From: Nemophila menziesii
Taxonomy: Eukaryota > Streptophyta > Magnoliopsida > Boraginales > Hydrophyllaceae
Assembly (NCBI GenBank): GCA_029959085.1
Contig: JARWIR010000017.1
Location: 26,970,144 to 27,034,143 of the forward strand
Direction: 5' to 3'
DNA: 64,000 nt
Shown here in pieces: positions 10,129 through 21,038 of this stretch. Every line of letters starts with the position of its first letter. Positions within the stretch are counted from its first letter, which is position 1. Under the pieces are notes generated by a model. The model was not told where the DNA came from and searched no databases. It saw only the letters and a list, made by a program, of their open reading frames with translations. The position numbers and the translations under genes are program-made.

Positions 10129-12640
10129 TGTGTACGCTCCTACTTGTGAGAATGAAAGAAATAAGCTATGGGAATCACTTTCGAAGTGGTATTCAAATAT
10201 AAAGGTACCTACACTTTTCATCGGGGACTTTAATGATATATCACGAACATCGGAAAAAATAGGTAAAAGAGCAGCTAATTTTGATAGAATTATAAAATTC
10301 AATAATTTCATTAATCAAAATGAGTTGTTAGACTTACCAAGTAAAGGTTGTTATTATACTTGGACGAATAAACGTAAGGGTGACGAAAATGTTAAGGAAA
10401 GATTAGATAGAGGCCTCGCTTCTTTATCTTGGTGTGAAAAATTTCCTAATGCTACAATTCAAGTGCCTCCGGCCATTGGTTCCGATCATTCTCCGTTAAT
10501 ACTCTCCATGGATGAGGCAAAAACAAGGTTTGAAAAATACTTCATGTTTGAGTCAAGATGGCTAGAAAATGGAAATTGCAAAGAATTTATAAGTAAAATT
10601 TGGGATAAACAAGGTAATGTCCTTTCAATTAAATATTTTTGTACAAAGAGAGATGCCTTGTGTCTAGCTCTTACGGGATGGAGTAAAAAGATGTTTTGCA
10701 ATAACCGGAAACTTATAGAGAATTATCAAAAAGAATTAGCTATAATTCAAGATGAGGTAAGAACTGATTCAAATTGGAGTAAAGAGAAAGAAATATATGG
10801 GAAACTTGAAGAAGCTTGGAAGCAAGAAGAGCTTTTTTGGGCGGATCGAGCTAGGGATCAATGGATAAAAAAAAGGAGAAAAGAATACAAAAATTTTCCA
10901 TGCTAAAACTATTTCTAGAAGGAAGATCAATAAAATCAAAGTAATCAAAAACAAGGATGGAATATGGACCAGAAATGAAGAAGAAATTAAGAACATAATC
11001 CGAGATTATTACGTTGATCTATTTACAAATAAAAGTACAAATCAAGGAGAAAATATTTCGGAATATATACCTAACAAAATCTCCGGAAAAATGAATGAGG
11101 AACTAATTATCATACCAGACATGGAAGAAGTTAAAAAGGCTGTGTTTGACATGTCAGGATCAAAAGCTCCAGGGCCGGACGGATTGCCAGGTAATTTTTA
11201 TCAAGAAAATTGGGAGACTCTCAAAGATGATATATTCACAATTGTTAGGATTTTTTTTGAAAACAACACATCTCTGAGAGGTTTAAATGATACGCTTATT
11301 ACGCTCATCCCTAAAGGTGAATCCCAAGAGTCAGTGGCGGACTATAGACCTATAGCGTGTCTTAACTTCATTTATAAAATTATATCTAAGATCTTGGCCA
11401 ATCGATTACAACCACTTATGGATGACATAATATCGCCCACTCAGTCAGCGTTTATAAAGGGAAGGAGCATACAAGACAACATCTTAATAGCCCAGGAAGT
11501 TTCTTTCTATCTTAAAAATAAAAGAAGGTCTAATAAACATGTTGCGGCAGTTAAAATTGATATGGCAAAAGCATATGATCAAGTTAATTGGGGTTTTTTA
11601 ATTCAAACTCTGAAAGCTATGGGTTTTTGTGATAAATGGACAGAATGGATATATAATTGCATATCGTCGGTCTCTTTACAAGTTAAAGTCAATGGACAAA
11701 GACTTAATAAATTCTCACCGACCAGGGGAATTAGACAAGGCGATCCATTATCTCCTCTTCTTTTTTCAATCCTCACTGAAAGCCTTATTGGACTAATTAA
11801 TTATCAATGTCGGAGAGGATGTATAAAAGGTATCAAAATCACTAGGAATTGTCCAAGCCTTACGCACCTATTATTCGCTGATGACGCTCTTTTTTTCATT
11901 AACATTGATGCTAAGGAGATTGAAACTTTCAAAGATACTATAAATCTTTTCTGTCAAGCATCGGGACAAAGGATTAACTTCCAAAAATCATCAATCTTAT
12001 TCAGCAAAGGAACACCTGAAAGTAAATGTGAAGAAGTTGCCAGAAATCTAAATGTTACAAGAACAGCCTCTTTCGGAAAGTATTTGGGAATTCCTTTCTC
12101 TCTTAAAAGGGCAAAATCCGAAAATCTGAACTATATTAAAGATAAGCTTCTAAACAAATCTTCTAACTATTTTGCTAATTTATTGTCGGATGGAGGTAAG
12201 GAGATACTTATCAAAGCTGTACTTCAAACAATACCTAATTATGCGATGTCCATATTTGAATTCCCTAAATCATTATGTAAGAAGCTATCAGGAATTATAG
12301 CGAACTTTTGGTAGGATTCAAACAATAAGAAGAGAATCCATTGGGTAAAATGGAAAAGAATTGCGAGAGCTAAAAATATCGGTGGAATTGGATTTAGAGA
12401 TTTCCAAAAGATGAATTTAGCACTCTTAGCTAAACAAGCATGGAGAATAATGAACAATCCTAACTCCCTAGTAGCTAAGGTTCTTAAAGGTATATATTCT
12501 CCGTTTGATAGTTTCTTTAATGCAAAATTATGTAATAAGAGATCATGGAGTTGGGCTAGCATATATAAGGGAATTCAATTCATCAAACAACACTCAATTT
12601 GAAGAATTGGAAATGGCCTGAGTATCAACATATGGGATCA
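10129..12640 (+). pseudogene. L1-type LINE ORF2, part 2: endonuclease C-terminus and reverse transcriptase
   Basis: The endonuclease resumes at VYAPTCENER and has LFIGDFNDI and the GSDHSPL catalytic motif. A frameshift near 10870, in an A-run, moves the frame. In the new frame the reverse transcriptase reads SGSKAPGPDGLPGNFY, DYRPIACLNFIYKI and RGIRQGDPLSP, with the catalytic LLFADDALFF around 11875-11900. A TAG at 12312-12314 and a TGA at 12600-12602 stand where the family has tryptophan. A further shift lies near 12650. L1 ORF2 proteins nick target DNA and copy their RNA at the nick. With these breaks it cannot be translated whole. Confidence 0.92.
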
Positions 12641-12643
12641 TAA

Positions 12644-13960
12644 ATGGGTCAATATAGGATAACTCTGGAGAGACCGGTTGGGTGCAAAGTGGAATATGTA
12701 GCACAACTTCTCAATGAGAGCATGACAAACTGGAATATGGAACTACTTAGACAATTATTCCCTCCAAACATAGTAAGTGATATTTGCAAGATACCGTGCT
12801 TAATTAGCAAAGAAGAGGATAAGATGATCCGGCCTTTCTCAAAAGACGGTATTTATAGTACGAAGTCAGGATATCATAGAATGGTCGATTTGGAAATTCA
12901 CAATGAAGGTCAATCATCATCACAAGGTAAACATGAAAATAATGACCTTTGGGAAATCATTTGGAAATCAAATGTCATGAATAAGATCAGGGCCTTTGGC
13001 TGGAAAATATGTAATGGAGCCATACCCACTAAAAGAAATCTTAAGATAAGGAAGTGTATCAAAGATGATACATGTGAGTGGTGCGATTTGGGTAAAGAAG
13101 ATATGGAACATCTCTTTATTAAATGTCCTCTAAGTATGGAGATCTGGGCAAAATCGAGGCTACAACTGCTTATTGATAAAGAGAAGAAATATGAATTGGG
13201 AGATTGGTTAATTGAAACACGTAAAAAGTATATCAAAAATGGTTGGGATCAGAATGAGGTCACGGCTTATTTGCTACTCACTCTTTGGAACATATGGAAG
13301 GCGAAAATGAAGGGGTTTCACGAAAAATCCCCATGGGTAGTCAAAGATATCCTGTTTAAAATTCAATCAACAATGGACGATATGTTTAAAAATAGAGATA
13401 TTACCAAGAAGAGTATAAAAGAAATCAATGAAAAAAGAGTTGGTAATAATGAGGAAGAGATGATTGGAAATAACCCTATTCTTTCAGATGATGCAGAATT
13501 TATCTTTATGAGTGACGCCTCGTTCAAAAAGGAATACGAACCTGCAGGAATGGCGGCAATTGCTATTGATAAAGAAGGTAAAGTGGCCCATAGGATTGCG
13601 TCGAGATCTATTATTAGAAGTTCCATTGAAGGAGAATGTTGGGCGGTCCTTCTTGCTATGAGAAGGGCGGCTAGTTGTGATTTACGGAGTGTTTCTTTCT
13701 ACTCCGACAACCTTGAACTGATTCAAGGTATTTCAAGAGAAGCAGGTCTTCGATGGCAAATTTCACCTTTCATTGCCGAAATGAAGAGCTGGTTGGCGAA
13801 ATTCCCTAATTGGAAGGTCAACTTCGTTAATAGGAAGTTTAATAACGTCACAGATCTCGCAGCCAAAAGTGCAAGACGGAACATGGATACGTCGAAATGG
13901 AAGAATGGGTCTTTAAATGATTTTTATATTTTCTTAAAATCGTTGTATAAACGTTCCTAA
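12644..13960 (+). pseudogene. L1-type LINE ORF2, part 3: zf-RVT and RNase H
   Basis: Open for 438 codons. The first half has the zf-RVT pattern (WKSNVMNKIRAFGWKICNG, then CEWCDLGKEDMEHLFIKCPL). The last third is an RVT_3 type RNase H with SDASFKKEYEPAGMAAIAID (first catalytic Asp), IEGECWAVLLAM (Glu) and FYSDNLELIQ (Asp). It ends at TAA 13958-13960. The frame differs from the reverse transcriptase upstream, so the two were separated by an indel. A short A-run follows at 13978-13987. Plant L1 elements commonly carry this C-terminal RNase H. Confidence 0.92.
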
Positions 13961-14235
13961 TGTTTACTTTTTCCTGAAAAAAAAAAATTCATCTTCGGTC
14001 AAAAAGAAAAAAAATGTAATGAGTTCATGCGAGGAAGTAGTAGACTTGTGACGTGTAATATATTAAAAAAATTTATAAAAAAATGAATGGTTAAGATTTT
14101 ATTTATTTATTATCTAAGGTGTATAAGTATGCCAACTCACCTACTAGTAGAGACTAGTAGAAGAATTTATTAGTGAAGGATCCTATCCCAAATTTGTCAC
14201 GACATGCTTTTCCATTGTTTCAAATACAACTGATT
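13961..14235. other. Junction between the LINE 3' end and the truncated flank of gene copy A
   Basis: The A-run and AT-rich sequence end the LINE. From about 14199 to 14244 the sequence matches, inverted, the 3' flank of gene copy B (35805-35850). Between about 14000 and 14198 I recognise nothing. Confidence 0.5.
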
Positions 14236-14244
14236 GATATTCTA

Positions 14245-14347
14245 GAGTTTTTTTTATTTCTGACTTTTTTAAAAGAAATAATTGCACGATAAACTTAAAA
14301 AAAAAAATTACAATACTAACGCATAGGCGCTCTCTCGAGGAGCGCCT
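14245..14347. repeat. MULE-1 left terminal inverted repeat
   Basis: About 103 bases matching the complement of 20656-20758 with only a few differences, mainly in A/T run lengths and one base in the loop of the terminal hairpin. Its inner end is the first copy of the AGGCGCTC..GAGCGCCT palindrome. Confidence 0.95.
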
Positions 14348-14487
14348 TTCATATTTAAATAATTTATTATTGTGTCGGTCAAGAATTCGTGGATAAGTAG
14401 AAATAATTAGACATAGGCGCTCCCCGAAGGAGCACCTTTACTTAAACCGTGGAAATGGATACTGAGGCGCTCCCCCGAGGAGCGCCT
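14325..14487. repeat. Three AGGCGCTC..GAGCGCCT palindromes, left end of MULE-1
   Basis: Three 23-bp palindromes lie at 14325-14347, 14415-14437 and 14465-14487. The consensus is AGGCGCTC(C/T)C(C/T)CGA(G/A)GGAGC(G/A)CCT. Each can form an 8-9 bp stem. Matching copies occur between the two genes (17389-17492) and at the right end (20549-20678). Confidence 0.9.
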
Positions 14488-14676
14488 TTCTTTCTGCTAA
14501 ATTTCCCCAACCTTACTGTATTCGACATTTAACCAAAACAGAAAAAGAAGAGAAGCTCGGCTCCCCTCTCCTCCGTCACCGATGCCGCCGCCTGCTACCT
14601 GCCGCCGCTGCCGCCGCCTCCTTTTCATTATCCCCATATCTTCTAGGTAATTTCTATCCTATTTTTATTTAATATA

Positions 14677-14727
<51 letters not shown>

Positions 14728-15151
14728 GCTTATTATTTTAGGTGTAAATTTGGTTATATATTGATTTTAGGTGTAAAATTGTGTATAATTAGCTGTTATT
14801 TTGGTGTTATTGATATCTAGATATGAATCTTGTGTATAGTTTGAAAAATTGCATTCTAGGTGCTATTAATTTTGAAATTGCACTTTAGGGTTATGAAATT
14901 CATCAAATTGCACTATAGGTCCCTGCCTAAATAGTATTATATGATGCTATATGACAATTAATTTTATATTGCAATAGAGGTCCTTTAAAATATTAGAAAT
15001 TGCACTCTAGGTACCTTAATTCTATAAAATTGTATTATTAATCCTTTTATATTTGAATTTTGGTATCTCTATTTTAGAAAATTGCACTATTGGTCCCTTA
15101 AAAATTTTATTGTAACTTTTGACCCTTTAAATTATGTTATAGGACGAATCA
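14488..15151. promoter_or_regulatory. Leader of the PMD gene: GCC-rich patch, TA microsatellite, decayed ATTGCACT repeats
   Basis: A GCCGCC-rich patch (14575-14625) resembles a plant 5' UTR and is followed by TTCTAGGTAATTT, a possible first-intron donor. A (TA)n run lies at 14681-14722. From 14850 to 15095 the motif AAATTGCACT(A/T)TAGGTCCCT recurs about every 60 bases. TTATAG at 15139-15144, just before the ATG, looks like the end of a leader intron. This is inference from layout. No TATA box can be singled out. Confidence 0.5.
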
Positions 15152-17190
15152 ATGGCCGGACTAAGCCAAATAGACTACGATGTTGCTTTTTCCTCCGAGG
15201 TCCTTGGTCGTCAAAGATGGCACCGGAGCGAAAAAATTTGGAAAGGCGATGTAAGTTAAACGTTTAATTTTTTCAATCTTTTATTCGTTTGAAATTTACA
15301 ATTAAGATGACACAGAACGATTACGAAGTTTGGACTGTCCTTGCGACTTTATGGAAGCCCGATGCTCAAATCCTTCCATTTCTCGAAGAAGCCGGTTTTG
15401 GGTGTATTCCAAAAATACCCAAAGTTGTTACTGATCGAGCCTTATGCACCGCTTTGGTAGAAAGATGGAGGCGAGAGACCCACACATTTCACTTGCCGGT
15501 CGGTGAGATGACAGTGACTTTACAGGATGTCGCCATGATTCTAGGGTTACGCATTGATGGCGAACCGGTTATATGTAATGACGATTTTATTGACCTACAT
15601 ACGGAGTGTATGCGACTAGTTGGCAGAAGTCCTGTACCTATAGTGAATGGAATTCCAGTGCAGCGTGGGACGAAAAATGTTTTGCCGTTGTCGTGGCTTA
15701 GGGACAGTTTTGGCGAGGGTAAGTTTTCTTTAAATATTAAATATGTTTGTCATTTATTTTATTATTTTTTATTGTTTTTCTTGCTTTAGTACGACCGCCT
15801 GTAAATGCCGATCCCGAGACATTGCGGCAGTTTACTAGGGGTTACATTTTGTTTGTCATTGGCGGTTATCTCCTCCCAACTGCAAAGAAGACTGAGGTGT
15901 CTGCCCTATATCTCCGTTTTCTAGAAAATTTTAATGTTACGAGTACTTATAGTTGGGGTTCAGCTGTTCTGGCGCATTTGTATAGTGCGTTGTGTCATTG
16001 TGCCGAAACTGTAAGCACTACATATTTATCGGGATGTGTTCCACTCCTACAGGTATTTGTTTTTTAACTATTGTTTTGGTTGCCGATTTTTTAGACCCTA
16101 ATCATTGATATTTTGAAACAGATTTGGTGTTGGGAGCATTTACATTTGCGACCCACCGTTAGAACTGTTGATCCGTTGTTGCTTGTGAATGCCCCCGTAT
16201 CTGCGTGGTAAGTAAAAGTATATTTTTTATTGTTATAAATCACTTGTTTTACAATTATGAATTGGTTGTAGTTGGAGCGGGCCTAAGTCTTGGAAAAGTA
16301 TATCCATAAATGTTCTTCCATTCTTCCGGGATGAGTTGGATCAATTGGAACAGAGACAGGTAACTGTATTCACTATGTTCGATTTCACCAATTTAGTTTT
16401 AAATTTTAATGTAGTATTCTTGTGGTGTAGGTTAATTGGACACCATATGATGCTAGTCGACTAGTTCATGTATCGGGAATTTGCATGGATGGCATAGATC
16501 TTTATTTGAGTGTGGTACCTTTGATTCACTTTGCTAAAGTTGAGTGGTACCGGCCGTATAGGGTTTTTAGACAATTTGGATATGTTCAACATATACCTCA
16601 GGCTATTAGGGAAAATGACGACGCTACACATGAGACTACAAATAGGAGAGGAGCGGCACATGAGCCTTGGGAGGTACGTCAAGTCACCTATATTCAATTG
16701 TGGGAAAATCGTCTTCAAAATGTCTTGGATATTAACGAGCTTGAATTATCAAACACCCCTACTACCGGCGATGGTTACTTTGAGTGGTATAATAGTAATA
16801 CGTGGAAATTAGTCGGTCGACCAAAACCGAAAAGCGAGTCCACCGAAGTCGAACAAGGATATATTCCTCGTGGTTGCGAACTTCAAAAAATGGTAAATCT
16901 AAGGCTTCATATAATTCGTTTTGATTTATTTTACTTTTATTTATTTAAATTTTTTTTGATAGATTGACGGTACGATTAGAGGGTGTGAGCTAGCATTTAG
17001 TGATGATGCAACAGTCGATGGTTGGAGAGATTATATGGTGGAAATGATGGGGCATGCCGGTCAATCTCAATTGTGCGAAAACATTCGGAATACTTATATA
17101 TCTAATATGTCACCAGGGTATACTCCACTAGATGATACCCAGCCTGAGACATCTAGTCGTCAACTAAGAAGAAGGAGAAGAAGAAATTGA
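15152..17190 (+). CDS. Plant mobile domain (PMD, MAIN/MAIL-like) protein carried by MULE-1
   Basis: Seven exons with GT..AG introns give one open frame of 545 residues: 15152-15250, 15307-15718, 15790-16052, 16122-16207, 16272-16359, 16431-16892 and 16963-17190. It starts MAGLSQIDYDVAFSSEVLG. The PMD core runs through FLEEAGFGCIPKIPKV, LVERWRRETHTFHLPVGEMT, VTLQDVAMILGLRIDGEP, YILFVIGGYLLPTAKKTEVS and YSWGSAVLAHLYSALC, and it ends in a basic RRRRRRN tail. PMD proteins occur as host genes (Arabidopsis MAIN and MAIL1, needed for genome stability and silencing) and inside transposons. The lack of stops suggests recent function. Whether it helps transposition or counters silencing is unknown. Confidence 0.9.
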
Positions 17191-17743
17191 ATGACTGTAA
17201 TCGATATTAGTATTAGCTAGTAATCGAATTAGTTTTTATTGTTTTTAGTACTATGCAATGTTTTTTTAATCTAAATTAGTATTTTTAATATAAAGTTGTT
17301 TGTTTAATCAAGTAATCTAAATTTTTTTTGGTAATGTACAATCTGCTAGTTTGATTTGTAAAAAAAAAAAAAAAAAAAAAAATTAGAGAGGCGCTTCTCT
17401 AAGAAGCGCTTCTTTTTGTCGAGAGCTCCTAAGGATGAGAGGCGCTTCTTCAAAGAGGGCCTCATGGGGAGGCGCTTCTCCAAGGAGCGCCTCACTTCAA
17501 AACTCCTTCCCCACTGCATATTTAACATGCTTAGCCAATATTTTTATAAAACATTCCACTATGATTTTACAAAACATTCCACTACATAAAATAACACACT
17601 AATGGTAAAAATTAAAAACATCATTTAAGTTTGATATTCATTACAAATTAATTAAAATCATCCATTGTTTACGATTGTGCGTACAAGTTAGATAAAATTA
17701 CACCTTTGAATCACGGCTTACAAGTTTTACGATTGTGCCCATA
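17191..17743. other. Convergent intergenic region of MULE-1 with three palindromes
   Basis: This lies between the 3' ends of the PMD gene and the transposase gene. It has a run of 23 A (17360-17382) and three palindromes of the same family as at the element ends: 17389-17411, 17440-17462 and 17470-17492 (AGGCGCTTCT..AGGAGCGCCT). The 3' UTRs of both genes must end here. No coding sequence is seen. Confidence 0.7.
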
Positions 17744-20138
17744 TTAATGACATTTACCACATTGGTTTTTACCACGGATTTCTCTAGCATCCATCTCGTT
17801 GTGTATGCGTGATGATCTTCTCCTTCCACTCCTTGTAATAATTCTTTTTTTGCACGCCACAACTTGTACTCCGTCATATATCGGATAGTCTAGCTTATCC
17901 ATTAGTGGTCTAAACTTTCCCGCATACGATAACATGTAATTTGTGAGAGTTAAATACGGTGACACATAGGGTGCATACGGTTTATCATCATATTGTGTAA
18001 CACAAATTACGTGTTCACAAGGACGATGAAACATTTGCCATTTCCCGCACGTACATGTTTGCTCCACCAAATTTACAATAAAAGTTACTCTATTATTTTG
18101 GGACATGCTTCCACGTATATATTGAACGTGCCATATACCATCTGCTCTTTCATAAACACAACAAGCATAGTTTTTAGCTTCTAGTTCAGTGGCGCTTATA
18201 AGGATCGTCACTTCTGGTGGCCATAAACTGTTAGAAGCTAATTCCTTAGCTACTTTACGTGTTCTCGATATCTCGAAATGTTCAGCTGTTCTCATAAATG
18301 TTAACTCCACAACGGCCGTTACAGGCAACCCTCTTACCCCTTTTAACACAGAATTGTATATCTCCGATAAATTAGTGGTCATGTTACCGTACCGATACCC
18401 TCCATCATAAGCAAGGGCCCATTTTTCTAAGGGTTTTTCTCCGATCCACTCTCTGTATATACCTTTTTTCCATAGCACAAAATTGTTCATAATGAAAATC
18501 AAACTCACCCTTATTAGCCTTGTATGCTATTTTTTTGAGCATTTTTTTTGCACGAGCGTCTTTGATCTTTGTATTTAGATTACTCGCCAAGTGACGAATG
18601 CACCATCGATGGGCTCCAATAGGCTCTGGATATACAGCTGCAACTGCTGCCAAGATACCTGGATGTCGGTCAGAGAGTATACATACTTCACGTTGCATCG
18701 TAACATATCTCTTAAGACGTTCAAGAAAAAAAGTCCAAGAACGTGTGGATTCACTATCGGCCAGGGCATAACATAACGGAAACAATTGATTGTTCCCATC
18801 ATACGCAACCGAAATAAGTAACCTTCCATCATACTTACCGTATAAATGAGTCGCGTCAATACTAACAACGGGCATCACATATTGGAACCCTACTATGGAA
18901 GCCCTAAATGCCCAAAATACCATATTGAAAGTTGCTTTGTTGTCGATTATTCTCTTGTACTCAAACTCGGCAATGGTACCCGGGTTTTTGTTAACCAACG
19001 CACCAAAAAGTCTCGGTAATGCGGTAAAAGCCCCCTCATGGGTTCCAAATAATTCTTCAAGAATTTTCTGCTTAGCACGCCACGCCTTCCCATACGAAAT
19101 ATGGTGTCCAGTTTCAGAATGTATCAACGATTGAATCGATGCAATTTTGGTGTCTATGTCACTAAACACCATAGTGTATGCACGTCTTGACACGTATGTG
19201 GAAGTGAGTTGACGGTGATTTTTTATAAGAATTCCGACTAGACAAGTATGTATCCCTAACTTTCTAATCTCCCACATTTTACTACTTGAAATGAATGCCC
19301 CACGAAGGTGCCACTTACACCCATCTTTAGCATATGCACATTTACGTGTCACCAATGTACTTGTGGTCCGATCAGTCTTATATTCTTTACCTTTCTTAAT
19401 ATGCCACATATCCACATCCATCAAAATCTCCTCTTTCGTTGCATACAACGCATTTAACATAAGCTCCTTTTCTACCCCAAATGATTTTGGTTGACTTGTT
19501 GACCAATCGGTGGATTTTTCCATAAAATCCGTATCAATATCTCCAAAATGTCGCATACCAAAATCTCCATTTAAATTATCATCGTCCGAGCTAGTAGCAC
19601 TATGACATGAGCCTTCTTCTTCTTCATCGTCTAGAAAAGAATCACTATCACGATCACTATATCTCTCATTCTCACTGTCATCGTCACTGTCACTACCACT
19701 ATCACAAACCGTATCACGCATAGTCAAATGAGCGGTAGATGCAAAGGTTGAATCAGTCGCACGTTGTTTACCCTTTTCGCGTCGATAAGCATCCGAAACT
19801 TTTGTTTTCTCTTTACCATCGACATAAACCTCAACACAATAGTAGTGCCCGTTCTTTACACCATTAATCATGGAATTAAGCATATCATCTTTTACAACTA
19901 AAACATGATAACGTGGAGGATTCGAGGAAATAAGACAACACCAAAGTATATTAAAACTAACCTCTCTTTCAATCCAATTGCAATTTGCGCATATCTTATG
20001 TTTAAATTCCGGAAGAGTTGTATTTTCTTTCGTCGTAAACATACCACTTTCTCCACCGATATAATCTCCCTCACCGTTACTACCATTCGAAAATCTTCCA
20101 CCATAAAGATATAACCAATTAAATTCCATATTATCCAA
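17744..20138 (-). pseudogene. MuDR-type MULE transposase with a single frameshift
   Basis: The order is an N-terminal region starting MDNMEFNWLYLYGGRF, an acidic linker (SDSDDDSENERYSDRDSDS), a DBD_Tnp_Mut-like DNA-binding region (FGVEKELMLNALYATKEEIL, then CAYAKDGCKWHLRG and HTC), the MULE catalytic domain (SIDATHLYGKYDGRLL, CILSDRHPGILAAV, GAHRWCIRHL) and a SWIM zinc finger (CTCGKWQMFHRPCEHVI). The frame shifts once near 18465-18475 in a run of six A, between HYEQFCAMEK and the continuing frame (WALAYDGGYRYGNMTTNL). Both sides are otherwise open. MuDR transposases bind the inverted repeats and make 9-bp duplications. It may be a recent loss or an assembly slip in the A-run. Confidence 0.93.
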
Positions 20139-20591
20139 CCTAAAATATAAAATTTACTTCAATAATTAACCAAAATTTTAAAAAAAAATTATTATTCCAA
20201 ACAATTTAAGCTTCAATAACAAAATGCTCACATTTATTAGTTATACCAACATGCATTAAATATACAACAATTGATAAACAAGCAACTAATTATATCACAT
20301 TTAAACAAAAAAGAAATTAAAAAAAAATTAAACTAATAGTATAATTGAAATAACTAATAGTTGTGATTGATAAAATTATTACCTTATTAGAAGATTAAGG
20401 TGAATGTAGTGAGTTGGTTGATTATTTGGTTTGATTTTTGAGATTTTTGGAGAAAAAAATGGAAAGAAAATGGTGGAATAGAGGGGTTAGGGTTTGGAGA
20501 AGAGGGGTTAGGGTTTAATTTCCGGGTTGGGTACATATAATGATATAGAGGCGCTCTCCCGGGGAGCGCCTCATAACCCGTGTAAATTTAA

Positions 20592-20623
<32 letters not shown>

Positions 20624-20655
20624 TTTCTAATCAGTCATTAAAAAACTTAAGGTTG
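20139..20655. other. 5' leader of the MULE transposase, with a G run and a palindrome
   Basis: AT-rich leader, then a palindrome at 20549-20571 of the AGGCGCTC..GAGCGCCT family and a run of 27 G at 20593-20619 that abuts GCGCCT, half of another palindrome. The rest is likely promoter and 5' UTR of the minus-strand transposase. I see no exon. Confidence 0.6.
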
Positions 20656-20758
20656 AGGCGCTCCTCGGGAGAGCGCCTATGCGTTAGTATTGTAATTTTT
20701 TTTTTTAAGTTTATCGTGCAATTATTTTTTTTTAAAAAGTCAGAAATAAAAAAAACTC
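20656..20758. repeat. MULE-1 right terminal inverted repeat
   Basis: Complement of 14245-14347. It starts with the palindrome AGGCGCTCCTCGGGAGAGCG and ends AAAAAAACTC before the target duplication. Confidence 0.95.
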
Positions 20759-21038
20759 GATATTCTACCCAAATAATCTCATGCTATCTTTTTTTGTCTT
20801 TTCTTGAATCTTGGTGGTGGGTAAATAAATATTGGTATTACAGTTTTAATAAAAAAAATTGATTCATGATTCATAGTTGTTGTGAGATGCTGATGAAACA
20901 AAATATCACAAAAAAAATTTAAAAAATTCGACAAAAGAAGAATTAACAATTATAAAATCCAACTAAGTTAAAATTTCAGAAAAAGAGATCTGATGGCAAA
21001 ATATCATAAAAGTTCACGCATAACGTTGGATTGAACAC

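Larger units (their letters stand above)
14245..20758. mobile_element. MULE-1: Mutator-like element carrying a plant mobile domain gene
   Basis: The element begins GAGTTTTTTTTATTTCTGAC and ends with its complement. The 9-bp direct repeat GATATTCTA flanks it (14236-14244 and 20759-20767), as expected for Mutator-like elements. The terminal inverted repeats are about 103 bp. It has two convergent genes: a plant mobile domain gene on the plus strand and a MuDR-like transposase on the minus strand. The paralogous flank at about 35811-35850 holds a single GATATTCTA (inverted) with no insert, which is the empty site. Insertion therefore followed the duplication that made copies A and B. Confidence 0.96.

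Noticed and set aside
14325..14487. Palindromes as bacterial-type terminators
   Set aside because: The DNA is eukaryotic and the palindromes sit at transposon ends as well as between genes, without consistent T tracts.
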